From NCBI GenBank assembly GCA_028285755.1, contig JANQOQ010000008.1:1243285-1307284 (forward strand): a DNA stretch of 64,000 bases, read 5' to 3'. Shown one piece after another: positions 1 to 8,908 of the stretch. The DNA comes from Puniceicoccaceae bacterium. Lineage in GTDB: Bacteria; Verrucomicrobiota; Verrucomicrobiia; Opitutales; JAFGAQ01. The notes under the pieces are model-generated. The model saw nothing but the letters and a program-made list of their open reading frames with translations, was not told where the DNA came from and did no database searches. Both the position numbers and the translations under genes were made by a program. Every line of letters starts with the position of its first letter. Position 1 is the stretch's first letter.

Positions 1-1055
1 AAGAAATCCGTGAAAATGCGGGTATTTTGCATCGTTATGGAGGCAGCCCAATCGGAAACAGTCGGGTAAAACTCACTAATGTCGCAGACTGTGTGAAGCG
101 GGGTCTTGTCAAGGAAGGGGAGGACCCTCAGAAGGTGGCGGCAGATCAATTGGTCAAAGACGGGGTAACTGTGTTACATACGATTGGCGGCGATGATACC
201 AACACAGCAGCTGCCGACCTCGCTAAGTTTCTGGCTGATAACGATTATGGCCTGCAGGTGATCGGATTGCCCAAGACCATTGATAATGATGTGTTCCCCA
301 TCAAACAAAGCTTGGGTGCATGGACCGCTGCCGAGCATGGGGCGAATTTCTTTGAGAACGTTGTTGCCGAGCACAACGCGAATCCGCGTATGCTTATTGT
401 GCATGAAGTTATGGGTCGCAGCTGCGGTTGGCTCACGGCGGCGACGGCTGTGCAGTATCGCAACTATATCGATCATGATGAATACCTGCCTGAAATCGGT
501 CTGAGTATGGATCGTTTGGATGTGCATGGCGTTTACATCCCGGAAATGGCGATCGATATTCCTGCAGAGGCCGAGCGCTTGAAAGCAGTGATGGATGATC
601 TCGACAACGTAAATATATTTGTGAGCGAAGGTGCGGGCGTGGAGAGTATCGTTGCGCAAATGGAGGCCAACGGCCAGGAAGTACCGCGTGACGCATTCGG
701 ACATGTTAAGCTGGATGCCGTAAATCCCGGCAAATGGTTCGCCGATCAATTTGCAAAAATGATTGGTGCTGAAAAAGTCATGGTGCAAAAAAGCGGCTAC
801 TACTCACGCGCGGCTGCTGCAAACGCCGAAGACCTGCGCTTGATTAAGAGCTGTACGGATTTGGCAGTCGAGTGTGCGCTCAGGGGTGAAAGCGGTGTGA
901 TTGGCCATGATGAAGATAATCAGGGACTTCTACGCGCAATTGAGTTCGAACGCATTAAGGGTGGTAAACCTTTCAATATCGATACCGAATGGTTTGAATC
1001 TTTGCTGAGTGATATTGGTCAGATAAAGGGTGAGAAGGTTGAGACCAGCCACTGA
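1..1055 (+). CDS. pfp: Diphosphate--fructose-6-phosphate 1-phosphotransferase, 5'-truncated by window edge
   Basis: Cytoplasmic glycolytic/gluconeogenic enzyme that phosphorylates fructose 6-phosphate with pyrophosphate. The reading frame is open from base 3, so the gene begins outside the window. From a TTG at base 27, about 342 residues are visible. They include GGDDT (about residues 54-58), PKTIDND (82-88, catalytic Asp in TID) and MGRSCGW (129-135). An Asp in GGDD and a Lys in PKTID are the family hallmarks of pyrophosphate use; ATP-dependent enzymes usually have Gly at both places. A clear hairpin terminator follows the stop. The phosphofructokinase family is certain and the phosphodonor call is strong. 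Confidence 0.95.
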   Translation, partial: EIRENAGILHRYGGSPIGNSRVKLTNVADCVKRGLVKEGEDPQKVAADQLVKDGVTVLHTIGGDDTNTAAADLAKFLADNDYGLQVIGLPKTIDNDVFPIKQSLGAWTAAEHGANFFENVVAEHNANPRMLIVHEVMGRSCGWLTAATAVQYRNYIDHDEYLPEIGLSMDRLDVHGVYIPEMAIDIPAEAERLKAVMDDLDNVNIFVSEGAGVESIVAQMEANGQEVPRDAFGHVKLDAVNPGKWFADQFAKMIGAEKVMVQKSGYYSRAAAANAEDLRLIKSCTDLAVECALRGESGVIGHDEDNQGLLRAIEFERIKGGKPFNIDTEWFESLLSDIGQIKGEKVETSH

Positions 1056-1080
1056 TCCTTGAAGGAATTAATTTTTTAAG

Positions 1081-1117
1081 GCGGGTCATTCTCAACAGGG
1101 TGGTCCGCTTTTTTTTT
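1081..1117 (+). terminator. Rho-independent terminator of pfp
   Basis: An 11-base left arm (1081-1091) pairs with 1098-1108, with four G-U wobbles, around a 6-base loop. A run of nine T follows (1109-1117). It lies 26 bases after the pfp stop. Confidence 0.85.
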
Positions 1118-1550
1118 GTTACTACCGATTGAGCAACTATATACCTTTCAAGATTGCGTGCTTAAATGGTGACGGCTTCATTGAATGGCACGATAATTGC
1201 CTGTATTTTATTAATAGGGTTCTTCAATCCTGTAATCCGTATAAAAATGAGGCCCGAATTCCTCAGTTCGGGCCTCTTCATTCCTATCTTTTTAACCGGT
1301 TTTTCCTCCAACCTCAATTACGGTCTGTTACAAATAGGAAACATTTTTAGTAATTTATCAAGAACAAGATGTCACATTTTGTCAGATTTTTTGCATTAAA
1401 CGATATTCAATATGAGGGTTCATAATTTACATATATAGCATTCTATTGCAATATTTCGTGGAGCTTATTGTTCGATCGGCTTATCACACGTTTGAGTAGC
1501 ATTCTGAGTTTGTGTTTTCTATCAGGCAACCTATGGTGGGTGCTTTATTG
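1118..1550. other. Non-coding interval between pfp and the heme cluster
   Basis: This interval is AT-rich. The short frames on the plus strand (around 1129-1399) show no recognisable protein. The only clear structure is the hairpin at 1249-1276. The promoter of the heme genes should lie here, but no convincing -35/-10 pair was identified. Confidence 0.5.
1249..1276. terminator. Perfect 10-bp hairpin, possible second or bidirectional terminator
   Basis: The arms GAGGCCCGAA (1249-1258) and TTCGGGCCTC (1267-1276) form a perfect 10-bp stem with an 8-base loop. T-rich sequence follows but there is no immediate long T-run. It could be a terminator or a leader structure ahead of hemF. Confidence 0.45.
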
Positions 1551-2480
1551 ATGAGTTTAAGGTTACCCGAAGATTTAATTAAAAACTATTACCTGGGATT
1601 GCAAAGTGCTCTGATCCAATCACTGGAACAGGTAGAAAATGAGTCATCTCGCTTTCAAAGGGACAGCTGGCAACGTGCAGAAGGCGGTGGGGGAATTACC
1701 GCTGTTTTAGAAGAAGGGCAAATCTTTGAAAAAGCGGGGATCGCTTTTTCGGATGTTAATGGGGCTGCATTGCCTGAGGCGGCTACCCGGCAGCGCACTT
1801 TCTTGAAAGGCTCTCCCTTTCGGGCAATGGGGGTATCTGTGGTGATACATCCGCGCTCACCGATGATTCCGACTGCGCACATGAATGTCCGCTTCTTTCG
1901 GGCCAACCATGCAGAGACTGGTGAACCGGTTTGGTGGTTTGGGGGAGGCTACGATTTAACTCCCTATTATCCCTACAAAGAAGACTGTATCCATTGGCAC
2001 CAAACGACTCATAAGGTCTGTATCGAACACTACAACGAAGATTTTTTTCAGCAACTTAAACAGCGTTGCGACAACTACTTCTACATCAGGCATCGGGGAA
2101 CCATGCGTGGGGTAGGGGGTATTTTTTTTGATGATTTGAACGAGCCTGACTTTGACACCTGCTTCGCGTTCATGAAAGCCGTAGGCCGTAGTTTTGCAGA
2201 TGCTTATCTGCCGATCATTGACCGCCGAAAGGATGAAGCCTACGGGCAACGTGAGCGCGATTTTCAAAATTACCGACGCGGACGTTATGTCGAGTTTAAC
2301 CTCGTTTATGACCGGGGGACGTTATTCGGCCTGCAGTCCGGTGGGCGCACAGAGTCGATCCTGATGTCCCTGCCGCCTCATGTTCAGTTTAAATACGACT
2401 GGAAACCCGAGCCGGGCAGCCGCGAGGCTGAACTCGAGGAGTATTACTTGCAGCCACGGGACTGGCTGGCTAACCTGTAG
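1551..2480 (+). CDS. hemF: Oxygen-dependent coproporphyrinogen III oxidase
   Basis: Oxidatively decarboxylates coproporphyrinogen III to protoporphyrinogen IX using molecular oxygen, so it implies aerobic heme synthesis. The protein has 309 residues, close to the roughly 300 of typical HemF. Visible signatures are W-R-EGGGGITAVLEEG (about 40-56), HPRSPMIPTAHMNVRFF (about 100-116), WWFGGGYDLTPYY and MRGVGGIFFDDLN. In-frame GTG 1512 and ATG 1533 also exist. ATG 1551 is preferred because its N-terminus matches the family and a GGTGGG lies about 10 bases upstream. First of five co-directional heme genes. Confidence 0.93.
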   Translation: MSLRLPEDLIKNYYLGLQSALIQSLEQVENESSRFQRDSWQRAEGGGGITAVLEEGQIFEKAGIAFSDVNGAALPEAATRQRTFLKGSPFRAMGVSVVIHPRSPMIPTAHMNVRFFRANHAETGEPVWWFGGGYDLTPYYPYKEDCIHWHQTTHKVCIEHYNEDFFQQLKQRCDNYFYIRHRGTMRGVGGIFFDDLNEPDFDTCFAFMKAVGRSFADAYLPIIDRRKDEAYGQRERDFQNYRRGRYVEFNLVYDRGTLFGLQSGGRTESILMSLPPHVQFKYDWKPEPGSREAELEEYYLQPRDWLANL

Positions 2481-2486
2481 GATTAA

Positions 2487-3518
2487 ATGAATGGAAAACA
2501 ACGTATAGAAGCTGCGCTGAGGCGGGAACCGGTAGATCGTACGCCCGTATGGTTTATGCGGCAGGCAGGTCGATATCTGCCCGAGTATCGTGCACTCAAA
2601 GAGCAGTATTCTTTCACTGAGATGGTGAAATCGCCGGAGCTGGCACTGGAGGTTACGCTACAACCTTTGCATCGATTTTCACAAATTGATGCTGCTATTA
2701 TCTTCAGTGATATTCTGGTAATCCCGGAAGCACTTGGCATGGGTTATACATTTCGCGAAGAGGGCGGCATTGCGATGGAGTTTGAATTTCAAACCCAGGA
2801 CCATCTTAACAAGCTTCAGCTCGAGGGAGCTGCAGATCACTTGAGTTATGTTTATGATGCACTTAATTTGGTCTCTGCCGAACTGAATGACGAAAAAGCC
2901 CTTTTGGGTTTTGGTGGCTCCCCCTGGACGCTCGCTACTTATATGGTGGAAGGTGGCTCATCCAAAGATTTCGCGAAGATCAAATCCATGATCTACGAGC
3001 AACCGGTTTTGCTGGAATCTTTGTTGGATTTGATCACGCAAGCAACCACAGCATACTTTAAGCGGATTGCCGAGTGCGGAGTGAGTGCCATTCAGGTATT
3101 TGATTCCTGGGGTTGCGCGTGCCCGGGGGGCGTTTACTGGCAATGGTCATTGAAATGGATCAAGCAGATTATTGATTCACTTGAGTGTAAAGTCCCGGTC
3201 ATCCTGTTTTCTAAGGGAATGGGGGCGCATCTCGAATCCTGGAGAAATACCGGAGCCTCCGCGTTCAGCCTGGATAGTTCATTGGATCTTATGCAGTTTG
3301 CCGATTACCCGGAGCGTGACTTTGCTTTGCAGGGCAATCTTGACCCCCACTGGCTGAATCTTAAGCCGGAGGTCGTCGCCAAAGCGACTGCGGATATTCT
3401 AACTAAAGAATCACCCATTCAAGGCCATATCTTTAACCTGGGTCACGGTATTTTACCCCAGGCAAACCTCGAGAGTGTGCATGCAATGCTCGAAACAGTT
3501 GACGCGCATAAAAGTTGA
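2487..3518 (+). CDS. hemE: Uroporphyrinogen decarboxylase
   Basis: Converts uroporphyrinogen III to coproporphyrinogen III in the cytoplasm, the step before HemF. The protein has 343 residues, normal for the family. It shows the diagnostic N-terminal motif PVWFMRQAGRYLPEYR (residues 20-35) and FSDILVIP (73-80), whose Asp75 corresponds to the essential active-site aspartate. The ATG lies 6 bases after the hemF stop, so the two genes are almost certainly co-transcribed. The order hemF then hemE is the reverse of the biochemical order. Confidence 0.96.
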   Translation: MNGKQRIEAALRREPVDRTPVWFMRQAGRYLPEYRALKEQYSFTEMVKSPELALEVTLQPLHRFSQIDAAIIFSDILVIPEALGMGYTFREEGGIAMEFEFQTQDHLNKLQLEGAADHLSYVYDALNLVSAELNDEKALLGFGGSPWTLATYMVEGGSSKDFAKIKSMIYEQPVLLESLLDLITQATTAYFKRIAECGVSAIQVFDSWGCACPGGVYWQWSLKWIKQIIDSLECKVPVILFSKGMGAHLESWRNTGASAFSLDSSLDLMQFADYPERDFALQGNLDPHWLNLKPEVVAKATADILTKESPIQGHIFNLGHGILPQANLESVHAMLETVDAHKS

Positions 3519-3554
3519 GTAATGTTTACATATACATTGCTGTTAAAAGATTAG

Positions 3555-4595
3555 ATGAAGAAAAAAGCCGTTTTACTGCTGAATTTGGGCTCACCCGATT
3601 CGACTGAAGTCAAAGATGTTCGCCGTTACCTCTCCCAGTTCCTGATGGATGAGCGCGTGATTAATGTATCCACATGGTTTCGATGGGTGATTCTCAATGT
3701 ATTTATATTACCCACACGTCCCAAACAATCAGCCGAAGCCTATTCCAGCATTTGGACGGATGAGGGATCACCTTTGATCGTTACCAGCCGTAAATTTCAA
3801 AAGTTGGTGGACGAAAAGATCGAGCTGAAGTCTTACCTCGGCATGCGTTACGGCAATCCTTCTACGGAAAGCCAGGTGAAGCAAATGAAAGCGGATGGGG
3901 TCGAAGAAGTGCTCATTTTCCCCCTCTATCCACACTATGCCATGTCCAGCTACGAATCGGCACTGGTTTGTGCAACAGAGGCCATCAAGGAGCTTGCACC
4001 GGAGATTACCTGTCAGGTTGTAAACCCTTACTACAATGACCCGGAATACATCGATGCACTAATCGACCAGGCATCCAGTTACCTGGCGCAAGATTATGAT
4101 CACCTGCTATTCTCATTTCATGGCATACCCGAAAAGCACCTTCGCATTAGCGACCCTTCACATGCGCATTGCCTAAGTGGTAATTGCTGCCAGCGCGAAC
4201 ACCCCGCCCATGCGACCTGCTATCGCCACCAATGCCTGGAGACCGTCAAGGCTTTTGTGGGCAAAGCAGGCATCCCTAATGGTAAATTCAGTGTATCCTT
4301 CCAGTCCCGCCTGGGGAGAGATCCCTGGTTGCAGCCATACACCGATAAGCGACTGGAGGCCATGCCCGAAGAGGGAATCAAAAAGCTGCTGGTGATCTGC
4401 CCCGCGTTTGTCACCGATTGCTTAGAGACACTAGAGGAAATCGCGATGGAAGGCAAAGATGAGTTCCTTGAAGCCGGGGGTGAGACCTTTGCGCAGATCC
4501 CCTGTTTGAATTTGAACGACAAGTGGATCGACTACGTTGCAAAACGGGTGAATCACTTTGCCCATGCGGCTGAGCCTGCTCCCCAATTAGTCTAA
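3555..4595 (+). CDS. hemH: Ferrochelatase with an internal cysteine cluster
   Basis: Inserts ferrous iron into protoporphyrin IX as the last step of heme synthesis. The protein has 346 residues. LLNLGSP is near the N-terminus. SFHGIP at 187-192 carries the active-site His189, and FVTDCLETLEEI near 286-296 carries the conserved catalytic Glu. An unusual Cys-rich stretch (Cys206, 211, 212, 222 and 227) follows the active-site His. Some bacterial ferrochelatases bind a [2Fe-2S] cluster through internal cysteines, so a cluster is plausible here but not shown. The gene starts 36 bases after hemE. Confidence 0.95.
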   Translation: MKKKAVLLLNLGSPDSTEVKDVRRYLSQFLMDERVINVSTWFRWVILNVFILPTRPKQSAEAYSSIWTDEGSPLIVTSRKFQKLVDEKIELKSYLGMRYGNPSTESQVKQMKADGVEEVLIFPLYPHYAMSSYESALVCATEAIKELAPEITCQVVNPYYNDPEYIDALIDQASSYLAQDYDHLLFSFHGIPEKHLRISDPSHAHCLSGNCCQREHPAHATCYRHQCLETVKAFVGKAGIPNGKFSVSFQSRLGRDPWLQPYTDKRLEAMPEEGIKKLLVICPAFVTDCLETLEEIAMEGKDEFLEAGGETFAQIPCLNLNDKWIDYVAKRVNHFAHAAEPAPQLV

Positions 4596-4648
4596 GTGCA
4601 TCGCAAAAGCTTGGCAAATCGCCTAATTTTGCCCCATAAGTAGGTAAT

Positions 4649-5479
4649 ATGCAGTTTCATTACATCAGTGCTGTATTATTTGTGTTCGCCTTGGTGATGC
4701 ATCTTTTACTCAGGCGTTCGGGCAGGCCTGTGCTTTGGTTGGGTTCGTATATATTATTTGCGATCGGTTTTATCTTCCTGACGGGCTATCTTTATGAGCG
4801 GGGCTCGGTAGTCAGGGCCTGTCCCCTGGGGAATACGTTTGAGATCGTGAGTTTCATTTCGTGGTCAGGGGTATTAATCTATCTATTGATAGGTCCGCTC
4901 TTTCGGATGACGCACATGGGCTTATTCATCGCAGCACTGCTAACCCTGTGCAACGGGCTGCTCTATGCCTTTCCGGGGCTGAATGCCCCCTATGATCACT
5001 TGTTGAATCCCTCAACCACCTGGATTGAGTTTCACGCCTCACTGGCGATTTTCAGTTATGGAGCCTTCGCACTGCAGTTTCTGTTGGCGGTTATGTATTT
5101 GCTACAGTATCAATCCCTTACTGCGAAGAAGCCCCATAGCTTCTTTGAATTCTTACCCCCACTCTTAAAGCTGGAGCGCATATCTCTGGTAATATTGGTA
5201 GTAGGGTTCCTGTTACTGTATATTTCATTATTTGTCGGGTCTTTTACCTGGTTTACGGATCAGGGGGACGTCTCGATAAAAAAGTGGGTGATCTCCATCA
5301 CCGTTTGCCTGCTGTATTTAGGGCTCTTAGTCGCTAGGTTGACCCATCGTCTGATCGCGGATAAGTTTGCCTGGTTAAGTATCGTAATCTTCCTGGTGGC
5401 GGTGATTTCTTTGATCCCGCTGAGTCCTACCGGTGCTTCGGAGCCAGCCGGCACCGTCGCATCGCAAGTGAGTGAGTAA
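4649..5479 (+). CDS. HemX/CcsA-like cytochrome c assembly membrane protein
   Basis: A very hydrophobic 276-residue protein with about eight predicted membrane segments and the layout of the CcsA/CcmC/HemX family. Conserved-looking loops include the ACPLGNTFE region near residue 57. Family members handle heme or assist c-type cytochrome maturation. HemX of Firmicutes, encoded beside hemA, limits the amount of glutamyl-tRNA reductase. Its stop codon is immediately followed by the hemA start with no spacer, which suggests translational coupling and favours the HemX-like role. Whether it moves heme is inference. Confidence 0.8.
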   Translation: MQFHYISAVLFVFALVMHLLLRRSGRPVLWLGSYILFAIGFIFLTGYLYERGSVVRACPLGNTFEIVSFISWSGVLIYLLIGPLFRMTHMGLFIAALLTLCNGLLYAFPGLNAPYDHLLNPSTTWIEFHASLAIFSYGAFALQFLLAVMYLLQYQSLTAKKPHSFFEFLPPLLKLERISLVILVVGFLLLYISLFVGSFTWFTDQGDVSIKKWVISITVCLLYLGLLVARLTHRLIADKFAWLSIVIFLVAVISLIPLSPTGASEPAGTVASQVSE

Positions 5480-6550
5480 ATGCAGGATTCTAAAGACAAC
5501 AAGCTGGAGCTCAAGGAGTCGCTCTTCGTGTATTCGATCAATCACCATGATGCGGATCTGGAAATGCGCGAACAGCTCAAGCTCGCTGCAGATACTCAGG
5601 ACAAGCTTAAGAGCTCCCTGAGGGAAGTATCCGGCTTGAAGGAGTGGACAATCATCGATACCTGCAATCGTTGGGAGCTCTACGGTGTCGTCGATCAGGA
5701 GGATATCGATGAACGATTGAAGCCGATGCTTACTGAACACTTCTCGATGAACGGCAACCCCATTGATGAGGTAATGATGACCGATAATGAGAGTGCGATG
5801 ATCCGCCACTTGTTTGAGGTTTGCAGTGGTCTGGATTCTCAAATGGTGGGGGAGACTGAGATACTGGGGCAGGTGAAAAGTGCGTTTGAACGTGCACAGG
5901 AAGACAAAAGCACTGGAGCCAATCTCAACCGCATATTCAACAAAGCGTTCCAAACCGCCAAATGGGTGCGTACGAATACCGAGATTGGCAAAGGCCAGGT
6001 CAGCATCGGCAACGTTGCTGCAAACCTAGGCAGTCGTATATTTGAGGACTTAAAGGAATGCCGGGTATTGCTCATTGGCAGTGGTGAAGTAGGCACAAAT
6101 ACCGCTTATTCTCTGCATAACCGTGCAGTGAAATCGATTACGATCACCAGCCGTAATTTCGACAAATCCCGGAGTCTCGCTAAGGAGTTGGGTGCCGCCG
6201 TTCTGGAGTTTGATCAATTCAAGGACCAGCTGCACGATTTTGATATCGTCATTGCCTGCACCGCAGCTCCCGGTGCAATTTTGGATTTGAAAACCATAAA
6301 AAAGGTGATGCGACAGCGATCGTTTAAGCCGATGTTCTTTATCGATCTGGCATTACCCCGCGATATTGATCCCAAAGCCCATAAGCTTAGTCAGGTTTTT
6401 ATCTACAACCTTGATGATATCTCTGCCATCGCGAATGAAAATCTGGAAAACCGTAAATCCGAGATTCAGCGTTGCCGGGATATTATTGCCAGCAAAGCCT
6501 GGGTGACCTGGTTGGAAGTCATGCGACGCTCCAGGCTGATAAAGCGTTAG
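5480..6550 (+). CDS. hemA: Glutamyl-tRNA reductase, short form
   Basis: Reduces glutamyl-tRNA(Glu) to glutamate-1-semialdehyde with NADPH, the first committed step of C5-pathway tetrapyrrole synthesis. The nucleophilic Cys62 lies in IIDTCNRWELY. The substrate-binding segment SGLDSQMVGETEILGQVK (about 116-133) and the Rossmann loop GSGEVG (200-205) are intact. At 356 residues it is about 60 shorter than typical HemA and lacks most of the C-terminal dimerisation domain. The start abuts the upstream gene stop, and the stop interlocks with that of plsC on the other strand. Confidence 0.94.
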   Translation: MQDSKDNKLELKESLFVYSINHHDADLEMREQLKLAADTQDKLKSSLREVSGLKEWTIIDTCNRWELYGVVDQEDIDERLKPMLTEHFSMNGNPIDEVMMTDNESAMIRHLFEVCSGLDSQMVGETEILGQVKSAFERAQEDKSTGANLNRIFNKAFQTAKWVRTNTEIGKGQVSIGNVAANLGSRIFEDLKECRVLLIGSGEVGTNTAYSLHNRAVKSITITSRNFDKSRSLAKELGAAVLEFDQFKDQLHDFDIVIACTAAPGAILDLKTIKKVMRQRSFKPMFFIDLALPRDIDPKAHKLSQVFIYNLDDISAIANENLENRKSEIQRCRDIIASKAWVTWLEVMRRSRLIKR

Positions 6551-7191
6551 ACACGCTTGTTGTATTTATCGCACTCAATATTACGGATCGCATCCATAAT
6601 GCGGTGCGTGGCTACTTCGTATCGGTTTTTATCAGTGTTACCTGGGTCGTAATCCGCTGCTTCGAGTGGGGGTCTGTAAATACAGGTGATTTCACCCCCG
6701 ATTTTGGGAAACTTATCATCCCCGCTAAAAGCTTCGTAGGTGCCAAAAATACGGGCCGGGATCACAGGTGCTTCGGAACGGCAGGCAATGAGGCCCACAC
6801 CGTTCTTCGGCTCCTGCAGGTTGCCATCCGGGCTGCGGGTTCCTTCCGGAAAAATAAGCGCACCATGACCTTCCTTTACCCGCGAAATAATTTTCTTGAG
6901 CGTGCGGATCTCGGATTTGGAGTCCCGGTCAATGGGAATAACCCGTAATCGGGGCAACAACCACTTCATGAAGGGATGGATAAGCAACGTACTCCGTGCG
7001 ATGTAATACATGAAGCCTTGCAGGCGATTACCTACAAGAGGCGGATCGAGGTGGCTCATGTGATTCGGAGCCAGTATAAAACCCCCTTTGCGGGGCACGT
7101 GGTCTAACCCTTTCCAGGTGAGTTTATGAAAAGTCTCCAGGTAGAATCCGCAAATGGTAGAACTGAAATTATAGACAAAATACTGATCCAC
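6547..7191 (-). CDS. plsC: 1-acyl-sn-glycerol-3-phosphate acyltransferase (PlsC family)
   Basis: Acylates lysophosphatidic acid to phosphatidic acid at the inner membrane for phospholipid synthesis. The protein has 214 residues. It has the catalytic NHMSHLD motif (HX4D, residues 43-49) and FPEGTRS (114-120), with an N-terminal hydrophobic stretch. It is convergent with hemA: the two stop codons overlap in a 4-base TTAG, leaving no room for a terminator between them. PlsC is most likely, although other small acyltransferases share these motifs. Confidence 0.88.
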   Translation of the reverse strand: MDQYFVYNFSSTICGFYLETFHKLTWKGLDHVPRKGGFILAPNHMSHLDPPLVGNRLQGFMYYIARSTLLIHPFMKWLLPRLRVIPIDRDSKSEIRTLKKIISRVKEGHGALIFPEGTRSPDGNLQEPKNGVGLIACRSEAPVIPARIFGTYEAFSGDDKFPKIGGEITCIYRPPLEAADYDPGNTDKNRYEVATHRIMDAIRNIECDKYNKRV

Positions 7192-7298
7192 AATGAAGGC
7201 ATTTCAAGTGCCGCGCTTTGTGTCAACTATAGATGCCCTCCATTCGGCTATCTGATAAATAAAGTTGCGGTATTGGCCCAAATTCCCGATACAAAGGC

Positions 7299-7772
7299 AT
7301 GCGAATTGGCTATGGTTACGATATACACCGTATTGCGGACGGTCGAAAGCTTGTACTGGGCGGTGTGCATATTCCGTGTGAGTTTGGCCTGCTGGGGCAC
7401 TCCGACGCGGATTGCCTGAGTCATGCCGTCGCAGATGCGATCCTCGGTGCACTTGCGTTGCCCGATATCGGGCATTTTTTTCCAAATACGGATGCATCCA
7501 TTGAAGGTATCGATTCTCAGCGCATAATTGAGCGTGCAGTTGTTGAAGCACAAAAAAAAGGTTACCAGATAGGCAATATTGATGCTATGCTCATCGCGGA
7601 ACGACCTAGAATTGCAGCATATATACCCGCAATGAAGGAAGTCCTTGCCCCTTCACTGGGTGTGACTGTGGAGCAAGTGGGTATCAAGGCCACGACCAAC
7701 GAAGGCGTGGGTGATATCGGGAAAGGCCTGGCGATCGCAGCCCATGCGAGCTGCCTGCTCATGCCTGTCTAA
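7299..7772 (+). CDS. ispF: 2-C-methyl-D-erythritol 2,4-cyclodiphosphate synthase
   Basis: Cyclises CDP-methylerythritol phosphate derivatives in the non-mevalonate isoprenoid pathway. The protein has 157 residues, the normal size. The zinc ligands Asp8, His10 (GYDIH) and His42 (DCLSHAVAD) are at the same positions as in the E. coli enzyme. The C-terminal motif with TTNEGVGDIGKG is present. It is convergent with ndk, and the stop codons interlock in CTAA (7769-7772). Confidence 0.96.
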   Translation: MRIGYGYDIHRIADGRKLVLGGVHIPCEFGLLGHSDADCLSHAVADAILGALALPDIGHFFPNTDASIEGIDSQRIIERAVVEAQKKGYQIGNIDAMLIAERPRIAAYIPAMKEVLAPSLGVTVEQVGIKATTNEGVGDIGKGLAIAAHASCLLMPV

Positions 7773-8188
7773 AGATCAAAGACTTCGCCGGCTTCGAAGA
7801 AACGCTCGATTTCAATCACTGCAGTCTCAGGTCCGTCGGACGCATGCACTACGTTGATCATCATGTCCGTGCCAAAGTCACCGCGTATGGTGCCTGCTTC
7901 CGCCTTGCGTGAATCCGTAGGCCCCAGTAAATCCCGGAATCTCTGAATGACGTCATCACCCTTAAGCACCATTCCGATGACAGGGCGGCTGCTCATAAAG
8001 GCCTCAATTTCCGGATAGAAAGGCTTATCCGCCACATGAGCATAATGCTCACGCAAAACCTCCGGGGTCAGCTGGATCATCTTTGTTGCCACAATTTCAA
8101 ATCCGGCATCCTCAATGCGGGCAATGACTTTTCCGGCCACTTTGTTTTTAAGGCAGTCCGGCTTTAGTAGTATGAGTGTTTGTTCCAT
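7769..8188 (-). CDS. ndk: Nucleoside diphosphate kinase
   Basis: Transfers the gamma-phosphate from ATP to other nucleoside diphosphates through a phosphohistidine. The protein has 139 residues. The catalytic His115 lies in INVVHASDG, and the N-terminal ILLKPDC is characteristic. It is followed downstream by ispF on the opposite strand and preceded by clpP on the same strand (34-base gap), so ndk may be read with clpP. Confidence 0.96.
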   Translation of the reverse strand: MEQTLILLKPDCLKNKVAGKVIARIEDAGFEIVATKMIQLTPEVLREHYAHVADKPFYPEIEAFMSSRPVIGMVLKGDDVIQRFRDLLGPTDSRKAEAGTIRGDFGTDMMINVVHASDGPETAVIEIERFFEAGEVFDL

Positions 8189-8222
8189 TGTTATGATGAA
8201 AGGAATGTTTGTGTGCCAGGTA

Positions 8223-8822
8223 TTACATCACCCGATCTACGATGCTATCCGCTAGGCCGTACTCGATAGCCTCCTGAGCATTCATGTAGAAGTCGCGGTC
8301 ACTATCCTGCTGAATCTTTTCAATGGGCTGGCCAGAAGCATTTGCCAGAATTTTGTTTAGCTCATCGCGGATACGCTCCATTTCCTGCGCCTGAATATTG
8401 ATATCCACAGCAGGCCCTACCATACGTCCTGCAATCAAAGGCTGGTGAATGAGTACCCGTGCATAGGGATAAAGAAATCGGCTGCCTTTGGGTGCGCCGC
8501 TCAGGAGTATGGAGCCCATACTCGCTGCCATACCCGTCACCACAACGGTGATCGGCGATTCAATGAGCTGCATGGTATCATAGATAGCCATTCCCGCAGT
8601 AATGGATCCCCCGGGTGTGTTCATATAAAAGGTGATCGGCTCTCCGCTTTTTTCCCATTCCAGGTAGAGCAATTTCTCAGTGATATCCTTGGCTGAATCA
8701 TCCGAGACTTCACCCCATAGAAAAATCTTTCGTTTACTCAGAAACTGTTTCTGTATAGCGCTGGGAAAGCCCTTGGATTCTTTGTTTTCCTTCTCTTCTT
8801 CGTTTAAAATCGGTACTTGCAT
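8223..8822 (-). CDS. clpP: ATP-dependent Clp protease proteolytic subunit
   Basis: Serine peptidase chamber that degrades proteins delivered by ClpX or ClpA. The protein has 199 residues. The Ser101 (GMAASMGS), His126 (LIHQP) and Asp177 (SDRDFYM) triad is complete, and the oxyanion-region motif MNTPGGS is at 67-73. No clpX or tig gene lies next to it. The acidic N-terminus of about 20 residues may be a short propeptide. Confidence 0.94.
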   Translation of the reverse strand: MQVPILNEEEKENKESKGFPSAIQKQFLSKRKIFLWGEVSDDSAKDITEKLLYLEWEKSGEPITFYMNTPGGSITAGMAIYDTMQLIESPITVVVTGMAASMGSILLSGAPKGSRFLYPYARVLIHQPLIAGRMVGPAVDINIQAQEMERIRDELNKILANASGQPIEKIQQDSDRDFYMNAQEAIEYGLADSIVDRVM

Positions 8823-8908
8823 TTCAATGTATCAATAATTGCGTAAACTTCCAAAATGACGCTCTGAGCATTGCATGTCAACCGAGTAGCCGATATTCTT
8901 TGCGCATG

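Noticed and set aside
174..788. Long open frame on the minus strand (204 codons) inside pfp
   Set aside because: It is fully antisense to a clearly conserved enzyme and encodes no recognisable protein; it is a shadow of the real gene.
1129..1399. Short plus-strand frames after the pfp terminator
   Set aside because: They run through the hairpin at 1249-1276, lack a good start and show no protein-like composition.
5375..5953. Minus-strand frame of 192 codons across the hemX-like/hemA junction
   Set aside because: It lies opposite two conserved genes and has no domain or start signal.
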